From NCBI RefSeq assembly GCF_027920805.1, contig NZ_JANWOI010000004.1, positions 310,001 to 374,000 of the forward strand: DNA of 64,000 nucleotides. The letters are read 5' to 3'. This document shows positions 1-8,806 of this stretch, one piece after another. Positions within the stretch are counted from its first letter, which is position 1; each line of letters begins with the position of its first letter. The notes beneath the pieces are model-generated. The model did no database searches, was not told where the DNA came from, and worked only from the letters and a program-made list of their open reading frames with translations. This DNA is from Govania unica. Its GTDB lineage: Bacteria > Pseudomonadota > Alphaproteobacteria > Sphingomonadales > Govanellaceae. The translations under genes and the position numbers were made by a program.

Positions 1-30
1 ATCGGCGATCGCACCTTTGTTCTTGAGTGA
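1..30 (+). CDS. Possible C-terminal tail of an upstream gene (partial)
   Basis: Frame 1 reads nine codons (I G D R T F V L E) and then TGA at 28-30, just before the convergent permease stop at 37. This would fit the end of a plus-strand gene that begins outside the window. Nine codons are too few to recognise a family, so this could equally be chance. Confidence 0.2.
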   Translation: MGDRTFVLE

Positions 31-36
31 GGTCGC

Positions 37-1506
37 TTACGGTTGGCCGGTCTCACTGGCTTCACGGGCCCGTGTCAGGGCAGCGTTGCGGCGGCCATAG
101 CCGAAATAGATGACGAGACCGATGGCCAGCCAGACCACAAGCCGGATCCAGGTGTCGCCCGGCAGGCTGTACATCAGATAAAAGCAGCTGCACATGCCGA
201 CCAATGGCAGGAGGGGAGCGAAGGGCACCCGGAACGGCCGTTTGAGCTCCGGAGCGCGGTGGCGCAATATGAGCACGCCCATGCAGACAATGGCAAAGGC
301 GAGGAGCGTGCCGATGGACACGAGTTCACCGAGGATCTCGATGGGGAACAGTCCGGCGATGAGCGCGCTGAACAGTCCGGTGATGACGGTGCCGTGCAGG
401 GGCGTGCGGTAGCGCGGGTGAATATCGGCAAAGGTTCGGGGGATGAGGCCGTCCCGGGCCATCACATAGGATACCCGGGTCTGGCCATAAAGGCTGAGAA
501 GCGTAGCCGAGGCCAGACCGATAATGGCGGCCATGACGATGAATGGGGTCAGCCAGCTTAGATTGGCGCCGGCGGTGCGCAAGGCTTTGTAAACCGGGTC
601 GGGCACATTGAGCGTCGAATAATGGGCGAGCCCGGTCATCACCAGCGACATCATCACATAAAGCGCGGTGCAGATGCCAAGTGCCCATAACAGGCTGATG
701 GACATGTCCCGCTGCGGATTTTTGGCCTCCTGCGCGGCGGTTGAGATGGCATCGAAGCCGATATAGGCGAAGAAAATGATGCCGGAGGCGCGAAAAATAC
801 CACTCCATCCGTAATGCCCTGATTGGCCAGTGTTTTCCGGAATGAATGGAGTCCAGTTTTCGGGATCTACATAGGCCGCGCCGAACAAAATAACCAGAAT
901 AACGGCCCCGATCTTGATCATTGTCATGATGCTGTTGGCGGTGGTCGATTCCTTGATGCCGAGAATAAGCAGCCCGGTCAACAGCAGCACAAGCCCGGCG
1001 GCGGGGACATTGAACCAGGCTCCGGTGATGCCGATGCTGTGGGTTTCGGTGAAAATGAGCGGGGCGCTGATCCAGTCCATGGGCAGCTTGACCCCGTAGC
1101 TCATGAGGAATTCGGTGAAATAGCCGGACCAGCCGACCGCCACCGTCGAGGCCGACATGGCATATTCGAGCACAAGGCACCAGCCGATGATCCAGGCGAC
1201 GAATTCTCCAAGCGTCGCATAGGCATAGGTATAGGCGCTGCCAGCCACCGGGATCATGGAGGCGAGTTCGGCATAACAGAGCGCCGTGCAAAGGCAGGTG
1301 AAGCCAGCGATCAGAAAGGAAATGGCCAGCGCCGGACCCGCATATTCAGCAGCGGCGGTGCCGGTGATGACAAAAATACCTGCGCCGATGGTGCTGCCGA
1401 CGCCGATCATGGTGAGGGAAAAGGGGCCAAGTGCGCGTTTGAGGCCGGTGACGCTTGTGGCTTCCCGCTCAAGCGCAGAGAGTGATTTCCGTGTCCAGAG
1501 CCCCAT
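37..1506 (-). CDS. APC-family amino acid permease (cationic amino acid transporter type)
   Basis: Inner-membrane secondary transporter of the amino acid-polyamine-organocation superfamily, with about 12 hydrophobic segments in 489 residues. The first membrane segment carries the glycine-rich substrate-binding signature G-S-T-I-G-A-G-I-F-V-I-T-G. The start at 1506 is preferred over the longer frame at 1530 because AAAGGGAGAGGA lies just upstream and because the paralogue at 26121 also begins MGLWTRK. The two paralogues are nearly the same length and share long stretches such as the P-V-A-G-S-A-Y-T-Y-A-Y-A-T-L-G-E-F block. Substrate is unknown; the subgroup usually moves cationic or branched amino acids. 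Confidence 0.88.
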   Translation of the reverse strand: MGLWTRKSLSALEREATSVTGLKRALGPFSLTMIGVGSTIGAGIFVITGTAAAEYAGPALAISFLIAGFTCLCTALCYAELASMIPVAGSAYTYAYATLGEFVAWIIGWCLVLEYAMSASTVAVGWSGYFTEFLMSYGVKLPMDWISAPLIFTETHSIGITGAWFNVPAAGLVLLLTGLLILGIKESTTANSIMTMIKIGAVILVILFGAAYVDPENWTPFIPENTGQSGHYGWSGIFRASGIIFFAYIGFDAISTAAQEAKNPQRDMSISLLWALGICTALYVMMSLVMTGLAHYSTLNVPDPVYKALRTAGANLSWLTPFIVMAAIIGLASATLLSLYGQTRVSYVMARDGLIPRTFADIHPRYRTPLHGTVITGLFSALIAGLFPIEILGELVSIGTLLAFAIVCMGVLILRHRAPELKRPFRVPFAPLLPLVGMCSCFYLMYSLPGDTWIRLVVWLAIGLVIYFGYGRRNAALTRAREASETGQP

Positions 1507-1743
1507 CAGTCCTCTCCCTTTGCTGTCCATGTCAGATTTTTTTATTAGCTTGTTTTACGCGAGCTTACCCCGGCCGCTTGGTGATGGCGAGGGTCAGTGG
1601 CCCGGGGGCTGCATTTTATCTGGATGGCAGTTAACCAACTTATGGTTGGAATGAAAACGGGTAATATTCCCTCGGCTCCGGAAGTGGTATAATGCTGGCA
1701 TCAGGTGTCCTTGTCTGTTCACTCACAGGATCAGGAGACGGTT

Positions 1744-2196
1744 ATGTCTGTTACTATCCGAGACTTAAATAATCAGCAGGATCTAGGCATGCTCATCGGG
1801 CGCGTTCTCATGAGCGCCATCTTCATCTGGAGCGGATTTGGCAAGCTTGTCGGTGCGGCCGCAGCCAAGGCCTATATGGTTCATATGGGGGTGCCGGTGC
1901 CGGAACTGGCGTGGATCGTCACGGTGGTGATCGAATTCGTTGGCGGTCTTGCGTTGCTGCTCGGGCTCCGGGTGCGGTTGCTTGGGGCGCTGTTCGCGCT
2001 CTGGTGCCTGGTGACTGCTTTCGTTGCCCATCTGGATTTTTCAGTCCCCGGAAACAATGTCCAGTTCATGAAAAATATCGCTATGTGCGGTGGTTTTATC
2101 TATATCGCGCTGTTCGGCGGCGGGATTTATACGGTGGAGTGCTTGTTCCATAAAAAGACCCCTGTGACTCCGACGACCCCACCCAGCAATAGCTAA
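1744..2196 (+). CDS. DoxX family membrane protein
   Basis: A 150-residue protein with four hydrophobic segments and the DoxX-type N-terminus (L-I-G-R-V-L-M-S-A-I-F-I-W-S-G-F-G-K-L). Members are small inner-membrane proteins, some linked to thiosulfate:quinone oxidoreductase or redox stress; the role here is unknown. The start at 1744 is chosen because AGGAGA lies seven bases upstream; the in-frame ATG at 1705 has no comparable site. It stands alone between the minus-strand permease and the aldehyde dehydrogenase. Confidence 0.8.
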   Translation: MSVTIRDLNNQQDLGMLIGRVLMSAIFIWSGFGKLVGAAAAKAYMVHMGVPVPELAWIVTVVIEFVGGLALLLGLRVRLLGALFALWCLVTAFVAHLDFSVPGNNVQFMKNIAMCGGFIYIALFGGGIYTVECLFHKKTPVTPTTPPSNS

Positions 2197-2319
2197 ATAG
2201 GGACGTCGGCAGGTAGGCGCTCGGAATTTTCATCTTGCACCTTCCAAGGCTTGCATAAAAGTACTTATGATTTTAGGCTGACCGGCATGGGATCTCAGAC
2301 TTGCCGGGGGGATAGGCCG

Positions 2320-4002
2320 ATGACTGCTTACTTTGTTGCGCACAAAGCGCGTTTGGACCGGGTGATCGAAACGCTTGAGCGGCGGGTGAGCTGGTCGCCA
2401 TTCAAGGAATCGGCGAGTCCGAAGTTTCATGGCGAGGAGGCGCCACGGGCGGGGCGCGCGGCGTTTCTCGCGCGGCTTGGCAAGCCTTTCGACTTGGCCG
2501 ATCAGCCGGGTGAAGTCGGACGCACGGGCGGCGAGGTCTCACCCTTCACCGGACAGCCGCTTGGCATCACCTATCCCCGGGCAGATATGAATCTGCTGCT
2601 TGGGACGTCGCGAGCGCTTCTGCGGGCCTGGGCGGCGGAGCCGCTTGAGACGCGGATGGGGCTGTGTCTTGAGATGGTCGAGCGGCTGCATCAGGCATCC
2701 TTCGAAATCGCCCATGCCGTCATGCATACGGCCGGGCAAAGTTTCCCCATGGCGTTTGCGGGCAGCGGGCCGAATGCGCTTGATCGCGGGCTTGAGGCGC
2801 TGGCCATGGCCTGGCGGGTGATGACCCTGACGCCGCAGGACAGCGACTGGTCGAAGGCCTTCGGGCCGGGTGATCCGGTGCGCTTGCACAAAAGCTACCG
2901 GCAGATTCCTTTGGGGCCTGCGGTGGTGATTTCCTGCGCCACCTTTCCGACCTGGAACGCCTATCCGGCCATGTTCGTCAATCTCGTCACCGGCAATCCG
3001 GTTGTGGTCAAGCCGCATCCGAACTGCGTGTTGCCCATGGCCATCGCCGTCGAGATCTGCCGCGACGTGCTGCGGGCGGCGGGGCAGGATCCCAATCTCG
3101 TGACCATGATCACCGACAGTGTCGACCGCCCGATCGCGCAGGAGCTTGTGACTCATGCCGATGTGGCCATTGTCGATTTCACCGGCAGCGCACGTTTTGG
3201 CGGCTGGATCGAAACCAATGTGCGCGGCAAACAGGTTTTCACCGAGACCTCGGGCGTCAATACGGTGGTCATTCAGGGCACGACGGACCTTGATGGCATG
3301 GTGCGGAAACTGGCCCATGGCCTTTGTCTGTTTTCCGCGCAGATGTGTACGAGCCCGCAGAATATTTTTGTCCCAAAAGACGGCATCATGACCGATCAGG
3401 GGGCGATCGGGTTTGATGAACTTGCATCGCGGGTGGCCGTGGCCGTGGATGATTTGGTATCCGATCCGGTGCGGGCGGCGGCGATCCTCGGGGCTATTCA
3501 GGCGGAAAGTTCCTGCAAACTTTTGGGCGAGCTGCGCGCGCTTTCGGTGGGGCAGGGAACAATCATTCGGGAGACGACGCCTTATGCCCATCCGGAATTC
3601 CCGGAGGCGCGGACGGCGACGCCGTTGCTGATCACCTGCGACATTGGCGCGCGCGATCTTTATGCCGAGGAACGCTTTGCGCCGGTCGGGTTCTTTATCC
3701 GATGCGCGGACGCTGAGGAAGCGTTGAGGCAGGCGAGCGCGGACGCAAAACAGATCGGCGCGATCACGGCGTTTCTTTATGCGGATGACGAAAATTTCGT
3801 GGCGCGGGCGGAGGATGCCTTCGCCTGGGCGGGGGCGAACCTCACCATCAATATGACCAGCGGGGCCATGCCGATCAATTTCTCGGCGGCTTATAGCGAT
3901 CTTCACGTGTCGGGATTGAACCCGGCCGGGAACGCCACGCTGACGGATGTCGCGTTCGTGGCGTCCCGGTTCCGGACTGTTCAGCGGCGCCGCCCGTTTT
4001 AG
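2320..4002 (+). CDS. paaN: PaaN-type aldehyde dehydrogenase (phenylacetate degradation)
   Basis: A 560-residue NAD(P)-dependent aldehyde dehydrogenase of the PaaN type, which oxidises an open-chain semialdehyde CoA intermediate of phenylacetate catabolism. The general-base Glu is in F-T-E-T-S-G at about residue 309 and the nucleophile Cys in A-Q-M-C-T-S at about 343, with cofactor-site motifs such as N-P-V-V-V-K-P-H-P-N. It lacks the C-terminal MaoC hydratase domain of the long PaaZ form. The start at 2320 follows GGGGGAT; ATGs at 2251 and 2287 are also in frame. No other paa genes are in the window, so the pathway assignment rests on family only. Its end overlaps the convergent pirin gene by 4 bp. 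Confidence 0.82.
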   Translation: MTAYFVAHKARLDRVIETLERRVSWSPFKESASPKFHGEEAPRAGRAAFLARLGKPFDLADQPGEVGRTGGEVSPFTGQPLGITYPRADMNLLLGTSRALLRAWAAEPLETRMGLCLEMVERLHQASFEIAHAVMHTAGQSFPMAFAGSGPNALDRGLEALAMAWRVMTLTPQDSDWSKAFGPGDPVRLHKSYRQIPLGPAVVISCATFPTWNAYPAMFVNLVTGNPVVVKPHPNCVLPMAIAVEICRDVLRAAGQDPNLVTMITDSVDRPIAQELVTHADVAIVDFTGSARFGGWIETNVRGKQVFTETSGVNTVVIQGTTDLDGMVRKLAHGLCLFSAQMCTSPQNIFVPKDGIMTDQGAIGFDELASRVAVAVDDLVSDPVRAAAILGAIQAESSCKLLGELRALSVGQGTIIRETTPYAHPEFPEARTATPLLITCDIGARDLYAEERFAPVGFFIRCADAEEALRQASADAKQIGAITAFLYADDENFVARAEDAFAWAGANLTINMTSGAMPINFSAAYSDLHVSGLNPAGNATLTDVAFVASRFRTVQRRRPF

Positions 4003-4835
4003 AACTGGCCGGCCTGATAGTCGGCGAAAGCCTGACGGATTTCGGCTTCCGTATTCATGACAAACGGGCCGTAGCGCGCGACCTGTTCCTTGAGCGGCCG
4101 TCCGGCCACCAGGAGGGTACGGGCCGGGCCGTCAAGGGCGGTGATTTCCACCCTGTCGCCCGCGCCGTAGATGGCGACTTCGCCGCGGTTGACGCGTTCG
4201 CCGCCGCTCATGATCTGGCCTTCGAACGGATAGGTGAAGGCATTGTGACCTTCGGGCAGAGCGTAGTCGAAACGGCCACCCTCGGGGATCGATAAATCGA
4301 GATAGATGGTCTCCGTATGGTGGGCGTCGACCGGGCCTTTCGCGTCTTCGTAACGACCGGCGATCACTTTGACCGTCAGACCGTCATCATGGGTCACCAC
4401 CGGGATCAGTTCCGGGTCGATGTCCTGATAGCGTGGCGCGGTCATCTTGTCGCTTGCGGGCAGATTGACCCATAACTGAAAGCCCCACATGAGGCCGTTT
4501 TCCTGTTCGGGCATTTCCGAATGAACGAGGCCGCGACCGGCGGTCATCCATTGCACGCTGCCGGGCCTGAGGAGGCCGACATTGCCCTTGTTGTCGCCAT
4601 GGCGCATGCGCCCGGCCAGCATATAGGTCACGGTCTCGAAGCCGCGATGGGGATGATCCGGGAAGCCGCCGATATAATCGGCTGCATCGTCGGACCGAAA
4701 TTCATCCAGCAGCAGGAACGGGTCGAGCTGGGTCAGGGCCGGACCGCCGATGGAGCGCGTCAGGCGGACACCCGCGCCGTCGCTCGCGGCCTGGCCGCGC
4801 AGGATCTTGACGATCGGGCGGACTGTGGTGGTCAT
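3999..4835 (-). CDS. Pirin family protein
   Basis: A 278-residue bicupin protein of the pirin family (YhhW-like; some members have quercetin 2,3-dioxygenase activity). Metal ligands are visible in the N-terminal cupin: H-P-H-R-G-F-E-T-V-T-Y at about residues 62-72 and H-S-E-M-P-E near 106. Pirins in bacteria have been tied to redox stress and to pyruvate dehydrogenase or acetyl-CoA partitioning. It is divergent from the catalase, with 211 bp between them, which fits a shared oxidative-stress context. A second, diverged pirin lies at 6511-7383. Confidence 0.85.
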   Translation of the reverse strand: MTTTVRPIVKILRGQAASDGAGVRLTRSIGGPALTQLDPFLLLDEFRSDDAADYIGGFPDHPHRGFETVTYMLAGRMRHGDNKGNVGLLRPGSVQWMTAGRGLVHSEMPEQENGLMWGFQLWVNLPASDKMTAPRYQDIDPELIPVVTHDDGLTVKVIAGRYEDAKGPVDAHHTETIYLDLSIPEGGRFDYALPEGHNAFTYPFEGQIMSGGERVNRGEVAIYGAGDRVEITALDGPARTLLVAGRPLKEQVARYGPFVMNTEAEIRQAFADYQAGQF

Positions 4836-4938
4836 GATCTGTCTCCTTAGCGAGAGGGAAGCGGGAGGCTCCCGTTGCTTATGAGCAAAATATAGGGTCG
4901 CCGAGGGCCTGTGCCTATGGGGCCTGGGGACAAGACAC

Positions 4939-4957
4939 TGTTCCGAATTTCAGAACA
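4939..4957. promoter_or_regulatory. Palindrome in pirin/catalase divergent region
   Basis: TGTTC-N9-GAACA lies between the divergent pirin and catalase starts. Its position would allow control of both genes, for example by a LysR-type or OxyR-like regulator. Five-base arms are short, so this is only a candidate. Confidence 0.25.
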
Positions 4958-5046
4958 ATCTTGGCGTTGGGCCCTATGATTATACGCGCTATACTTGGCC
5001 GCCATCAGGCGAGAAATGTGAGTTTCCATTAGATAAGGGGATTTTC

Positions 5047-6510
5047 ATGGGACAGGACACAGGCTCAAAACGTCAGACCCTGACCACATCCAGCGGCATT
5101 GCGGTGGGTGACAATCAGAACAGCCTCACGGCCGGACCACGCGGTCCCTTGTTGGTGCAGGACTGGCAGTTGTTTGAAAAACACGCCCATTTCAACCGTG
5201 AACGCATCCCCGAGCGCATTGTGCATGCCAAGGGGTCCGCAGCCTATGGAACGCTGACCATCACCAATGATATTAGCAAATACACCAAGGCCTCACTGTT
5301 TTCTCATGTGGGAAAACAGACCGAGATGCTGGCGCGGTTTTCGACTGTTGCGGGCGAACGCGGTGCGGCCGATGCCGAACGCGACGTGCGCGGCTTTGCG
5401 CTTAAATTCTATACCGAGGAAGGCAATTGGGATCTGGTCGGCAACAATACGCCGGTGTTTTTCGTGCGCGATCCCTACAAGTTTTCGGATTTCATACGCA
5501 CTCAGAAACGCGACCCGAAAACCAATATGCGGAGCGCCACGGCAAGATGGGATTTCTGGTCCCTGAGCCCGGAAAGCCTGCATCAGGTGACCATTCTGTT
5601 TTCGGATCGCGGGTTGCCGAAATCCTACCGCACCATGCATGGCTTCGGCTCGCATACCTATAGCTTCATCAATGCGGACAATGAGCGGCATTGGGTCAAG
5701 TTCCATTTCAAGAGCCTGCAAGGCATCGCAAACCTGACCAATGCCGAAGCTGCAAAGCTTGTGGGTGATGATCGGGAAAGCCATCAGCGCGATCTTTTCG
5801 ACGCGATCGAAAACAAGAATTTCCCGCGCTGGCGCGTCTGCGTGCAGATCATGAGCGAAGCCCAGGCCGAGCAAACCTCCTATAATCCGTTCGATCTGAC
5901 GAAGGTCTGGCCGCATAAGGAGTTTCCGCTGATCGAGGTCGGGATGATGGAGCTCAACCGCAATCCGGAAAATTATTTTGCCGAGGTCGAGCAGTCATCC
6001 TTTTCGCCCGCCAATGTGGTGCCGGGCATCAGCCACAGCCCGGACAAGATGTTGCAGCTGCGGATTTTCTCCTATGCCGACGCGCATCGTTATCGGCTTG
6101 GCGTCAATTACGAAAGCCTGCCGGTGAACAAGCCGCGCTGTCCGGTGAATACCTATCATCGCGATGGAGCCATGCGCTTCGATGACAATTACGGCGGGGC
6201 GGTCAATTACGAACCGAACAGCTTCGGCGGTCCGGTGGAGGATCCGCGCGTGGTTGAACCGCCGTTCAAGCTGAACGGCGACGCTGCGCGCTACAATCAT
6301 CGGGACGGTAATGAGGATTACAGTCAGGCGGGCGACTTGTTCCGGCTGATGAGTGATGCTCAGAAAGCCGTGCTTATGGATAACATTGCCGGTGATATTC
6401 ACGGGGTTGCTGAAGTTATCCAGCGCCGGCAGATTGCCCATTTCAGCAAGGCCGATCCGGCTTATGGCGCCGGTGTGGCCGAGCGGCTGGGCTTGAGCTT
6501 GTCTGCGTAA
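5047..6510 (+). CDS. katA: Catalase (monofunctional, haem, small-subunit clade)
   Basis: Decomposes hydrogen peroxide. The 487-residue length matches small-subunit haem catalases. The distal catalytic His is in R-I-V-H-A-K-G at residue 60, the distal Asn in G-N-N-T-P-V-F-F at about 133, and the proximal haem-ligand Tyr in R-I-F-S-Y-A-D at 343. The start has AGGGGAT upstream. Its stop codon directly abuts the stop of the convergent pirin gene, with no intergenic base, so terminators must lie inside the coding regions or be absent. Confidence 0.96.
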   Translation: MGQDTGSKRQTLTTSSGIAVGDNQNSLTAGPRGPLLVQDWQLFEKHAHFNRERIPERIVHAKGSAAYGTLTITNDISKYTKASLFSHVGKQTEMLARFSTVAGERGAADAERDVRGFALKFYTEEGNWDLVGNNTPVFFVRDPYKFSDFIRTQKRDPKTNMRSATARWDFWSLSPESLHQVTILFSDRGLPKSYRTMHGFGSHTYSFINADNERHWVKFHFKSLQGIANLTNAEAAKLVGDDRESHQRDLFDAIENKNFPRWRVCVQIMSEAQAEQTSYNPFDLTKVWPHKEFPLIEVGMMELNRNPENYFAEVEQSSFSPANVVPGISHSPDKMLQLRIFSYADAHRYRLGVNYESLPVNKPRCPVNTYHRDGAMRFDDNYGGAVNYEPNSFGGPVEDPRVVEPPFKLNGDAARYNHRDGNEDYSQAGDLFRLMSDAQKAVLMDNIAGDIHGVAEVIQRRQIAHFSKADPAYGAGVAERLGLSLSA

Positions 6511-7383
6511 TCAGCCTTCCGGCAGGGGGATGAATTCCGTATCCCCGATGACGCGATCGAAGCGGCCCTGTTTCCAGTCTTCCTTGGCCGCTTCGATGAG
6601 ATCCTGACGGCTTGAGACGAAATTCCACCAGATATGGCGCGGCCCATCCATGGCCGCGCCGCCAAGCAGCACAAGCCGCACGGCCTCAAGCGCTGTGATG
6701 ACGATCTCGGCGCCGGGCTTGAACACCAGCAATTGTCCGGGCGTAAAACGATCGCCCCCGATCTCGACCGCGCCGGAGACGAGATAGGCGGCGCGTTCCT
6801 CATACCCGCTTTCGACCTGAAGCCGTGCGCCCTCGATCATGCGGATATCGCCGTAAAACAGTTCGGACTGGGTGACGACCGGAGAGGTCTTGCCGTAAAG
6901 CGTCCCGGCCAGCACGCGGGTATGGAGCCCGTCGCCGGTGAGTTCCGGAAACTGGTCGGCGGCATAATGGGTGAAGGACGGGTCCATGGTCTCGCGCGTC
7001 ACGGGCAGGGCGACCCAAAGCTGCAAACCGAAAAGCCGTTGTTTGTGGCAGCGATTTTCCGTGCTCGAACGTTCGGAATGGGCAATGCCCTTGCCAGCCG
7101 TCATCCAGTTGACCGCGCCCGGGGTGATCGGCTGCACCGAGCCAAGGCTGTCGCGATGCAGGATTTCCCCTTCGAACATATAGGTGACGGTTTCAAGGCC
7201 GATATGCGGATGGGGCCGCACATCGATTCCCTGGCCGGGTGAAAAATCCACCGGCCCCATTTGATCGAGAAAAACAAATGGCCCCACCATGCGCCGTTTG
7301 ACCGATGGCAGAACGCGCTGGACGGAAAACCCGCCGAGATCGCGGGCGCGGCCGACAATGATCGTTTCGATGGCGGGGACCAT
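6511..7383 (-). CDS. Pirin family protein (second copy)
   Basis: A 290-residue pirin with both cupin domains. Metal-binding residues appear as R-P-H-P-H-I-G-L-E-T-V-T-Y (about 57-69) and A-H-S-E-R (about 102-106). It is strongly diverged from the pirin at 3999-4835, so it is not a recent duplicate. It lies 81 bp downstream of the S-formylglutathione hydrolase on the same strand and may be read from the same transcript. The specific substrate cannot be told from sequence. Confidence 0.84.
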   Translation of the reverse strand: MVPAIETIIVGRARDLGGFSVQRVLPSVKRRMVGPFVFLDQMGPVDFSPGQGIDVRPHPHIGLETVTYMFEGEILHRDSLGSVQPITPGAVNWMTAGKGIAHSERSSTENRCHKQRLFGLQLWVALPVTRETMDPSFTHYAADQFPELTGDGLHTRVLAGTLYGKTSPVVTQSELFYGDIRMIEGARLQVESGYEERAAYLVSGAVEIGGDRFTPGQLLVFKPGAEIVITALEAVRLVLLGGAAMDGPRHIWWNFVSSRQDLIEAAKEDWKQGRFDRVIGDTEFIPLPEG

Positions 7384-7464
7384 TTCTAGCTTCCTTCTCT
7401 GTTGGGTCAGGAAATTATAGCCGAATTTTCCATCTTTTCCCGCTCAAAGACGCGGCTTTTCTGG

Positions 7465-8298
7465 TCAAAGACGCTGGGCGTGGAACTCCAGATGATCATC
7501 CATGAAGGTGGAGATGAAATAATAGGAATGATCATACCCCTCCTGCAGGCGGAGCGTGACCTTCTGCCCGGCCTCTGCGGCGGCTTGGGTGAAGAGATGG
7601 GGCTGCAATTGCGGCTCAAGGAAATTGTCGGCGCTGCCCTGATCGATCAGGATGTCGTCGAAGGCTCCGCGTCCGACGCCGTCAGCCAGAAGGCAACAGG
7701 CATCATGGGCGCGCCAGCGGCTCTGGTCAGGGCCGAGATAGGCGGCAAGCGCCTTTTCACCCCACGGCACGGTGGAGGGGCTGACGATGGGGGCGAAGGC
7801 CGAGACCGACCGATAAAGATCCGGATTGCGGAGCGCGAGGGTCAATGCGCCATGGCCGCCCATGGAATGGCCGCTGATGCCTTGACGCTTGCGGTCGCCG
7901 GGGAACTGCGCGAACAGGATGTCCTGCAGATCGCGGGTGATGTAGCTGTACATGTTGAAATGCGGGGCCCAGGGGGCCTCGGTCGCGTCCACATAGAACC
8001 CGGCACCCTGGCCGAGATCATAGGCGGCGTCGTTCGCAACCCCATCGCCGCGCGGGCTGGTGTCCGGAGCCACGATCATCAGGCCGAGTTCAGCCGCCTT
8101 TTTATAGGCTCCGGCCTTGACGGTGAAATTTTCCTCGGTGCAGGTCAGGCCCGACAGAAAGGTCAGAACCGGGAAGGGGCCGGGGCCTGCGGGCGTGAAC
8201 ACCGAAAACCGCATGCCGGTGCCGGTGGCGGCGGACGGGTGACGGCAGATTTTGAGACTGCCGCCAAAGCACATATGGGTTTCAAGGGTCTCAAACAT
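7465..8298 (-). CDS. fghA: S-formylglutathione hydrolase
   Basis: An alpha/beta-hydrolase of 277 residues that hydrolyses S-formylglutathione to formate and glutathione, the second step of glutathione-dependent formaldehyde detoxification. The nucleophile is Ser145 in G-H-S-M-G-G-H; the catalytic His is in G-Y-D-H-S-Y-Y-F near the C-terminus. The oxyanion/loop motif L-S-G-L-T-C-T-E-E-N-F is also typical. The glutathione-dependent formaldehyde dehydrogenase partner (frmA/adhC) is not in the window. A CsoR/FrmR-type palindrome lies about 100 bp upstream, between this gene and the divergent copper-type operon. Confidence 0.93.
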   Translation of the reverse strand: MFETLETHMCFGGSLKICRHPSAATGTGMRFSVFTPAGPGPFPVLTFLSGLTCTEENFTVKAGAYKKAAELGLMIVAPDTSPRGDGVANDAAYDLGQGAGFYVDATEAPWAPHFNMYSYITRDLQDILFAQFPGDRKRQGISGHSMGGHGALTLALRNPDLYRSVSAFAPIVSPSTVPWGEKALAAYLGPDQSRWRAHDACCLLADGVGRGAFDDILIDQGSADNFLEPQLQPHLFTQAAAEAGQKVTLRLQEGYDHSYYFISTFMDDHLEFHAQRL

Positions 8299-8396
8299 GG
8301 GGGCGGTCTCCTTTGCTCAGGGAATTGGTTGGGTCGGTAAGCTACTGCAGAATGCGCGGGGAGGGCTTGTGTTTTTTGGTCTTTGTCTTGCCCCTT

Positions 8397-8413
8397 ATAC
8401 CCTCTCGGGGTAT
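8397..8413. promoter_or_regulatory. CsoR/FrmR-type operator palindrome
   Basis: ATACCCTCTCGGGGTAT is a 17-bp inverted repeat with 6-bp arms. It matches the G/C-tract palindrome recognised by the CsoR/RcnR/FrmR family (TACCC...GGGTA). It lies 9 bp before the start of the operon at 8423, so a bound repressor would block transcription or initiation. Copper-responsive CsoR fits the downstream genes; formaldehyde-responsive FrmR would fit the divergent hydrolase. No such repressor gene is in the window. Confidence 0.6.
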
Positions 8414-8422
8414 ATTTCCGCC

Positions 8423-8749
8423 ATGTTGATCCGCTTGCTCGCATTTTGTCTGATGATTGTCTTCGCCGTTCCGGCGGGGGCCCATGAGTGCGAGTCCAGT
8501 CCGGTGGCCGATCAAAGCGACTGCCATGAGAGCGCGGCGCCAACGGTCAAGCAAAGCCTCTCGGTCAAGCAAAGCCCCGGGGCCTGCGGTTGCGCCCTGC
8601 ATCAGACCTGGGCCGCGCCCGACGGGATGGTGGCGCTGGTTCTTAAGCGGGTCGACGTCCTGAGCCGGGAAGCCATCCCGCCCATGCCGGTCCTGCGCGG
8701 GCTTGGCGCGGTGCCGCTGTCGCCGCCACCTGACCTCATCATCTCCTGA
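8423..8749 (+). CDS. Small Cys-containing periplasmic protein of copper-type operon
   Basis: A 108-residue protein not recognised as a named family. Residues 1-20 form a clear signal peptide ending A-G-A before H-E-C. The mature part has four cysteines (H-E-C, S-D-C-H, G-A-C-G-C) and several His/Met residues, suitable for soft-metal binding. A short internal duplication repeats V-K-Q-S. It is the first gene after the CsoR-type palindrome and lies 57 bp before the TolC-like gene, so it is probably the operon's leader gene. A periplasmic copper-binding role is inferred from context only. Confidence 0.6.
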   Translation: MLIRLLAFCLMIVFAVPAGAHECESSPVADQSDCHESAAPTVKQSLSVKQSPGACGCALHQTWAAPDGMVALVLKRVDVLSREAIPPMPVLRGLGAVPLSPPPDLIIS

Positions 8750-8806
8750 CGTGATCGCTTTTGTCATGATGTGAGGTGCGTCCTGCGCCGTTCACGGAGA
8801 TGTTCC

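Noticed and set aside
2539-3906. 455-codon minus-strand open frame inside the PaaN gene
   Set aside because: Arg/His/Gly-rich translation typical of an antisense shadow in GC-rich DNA; the plus frame has a full aldehyde dehydrogenase with active-site residues.
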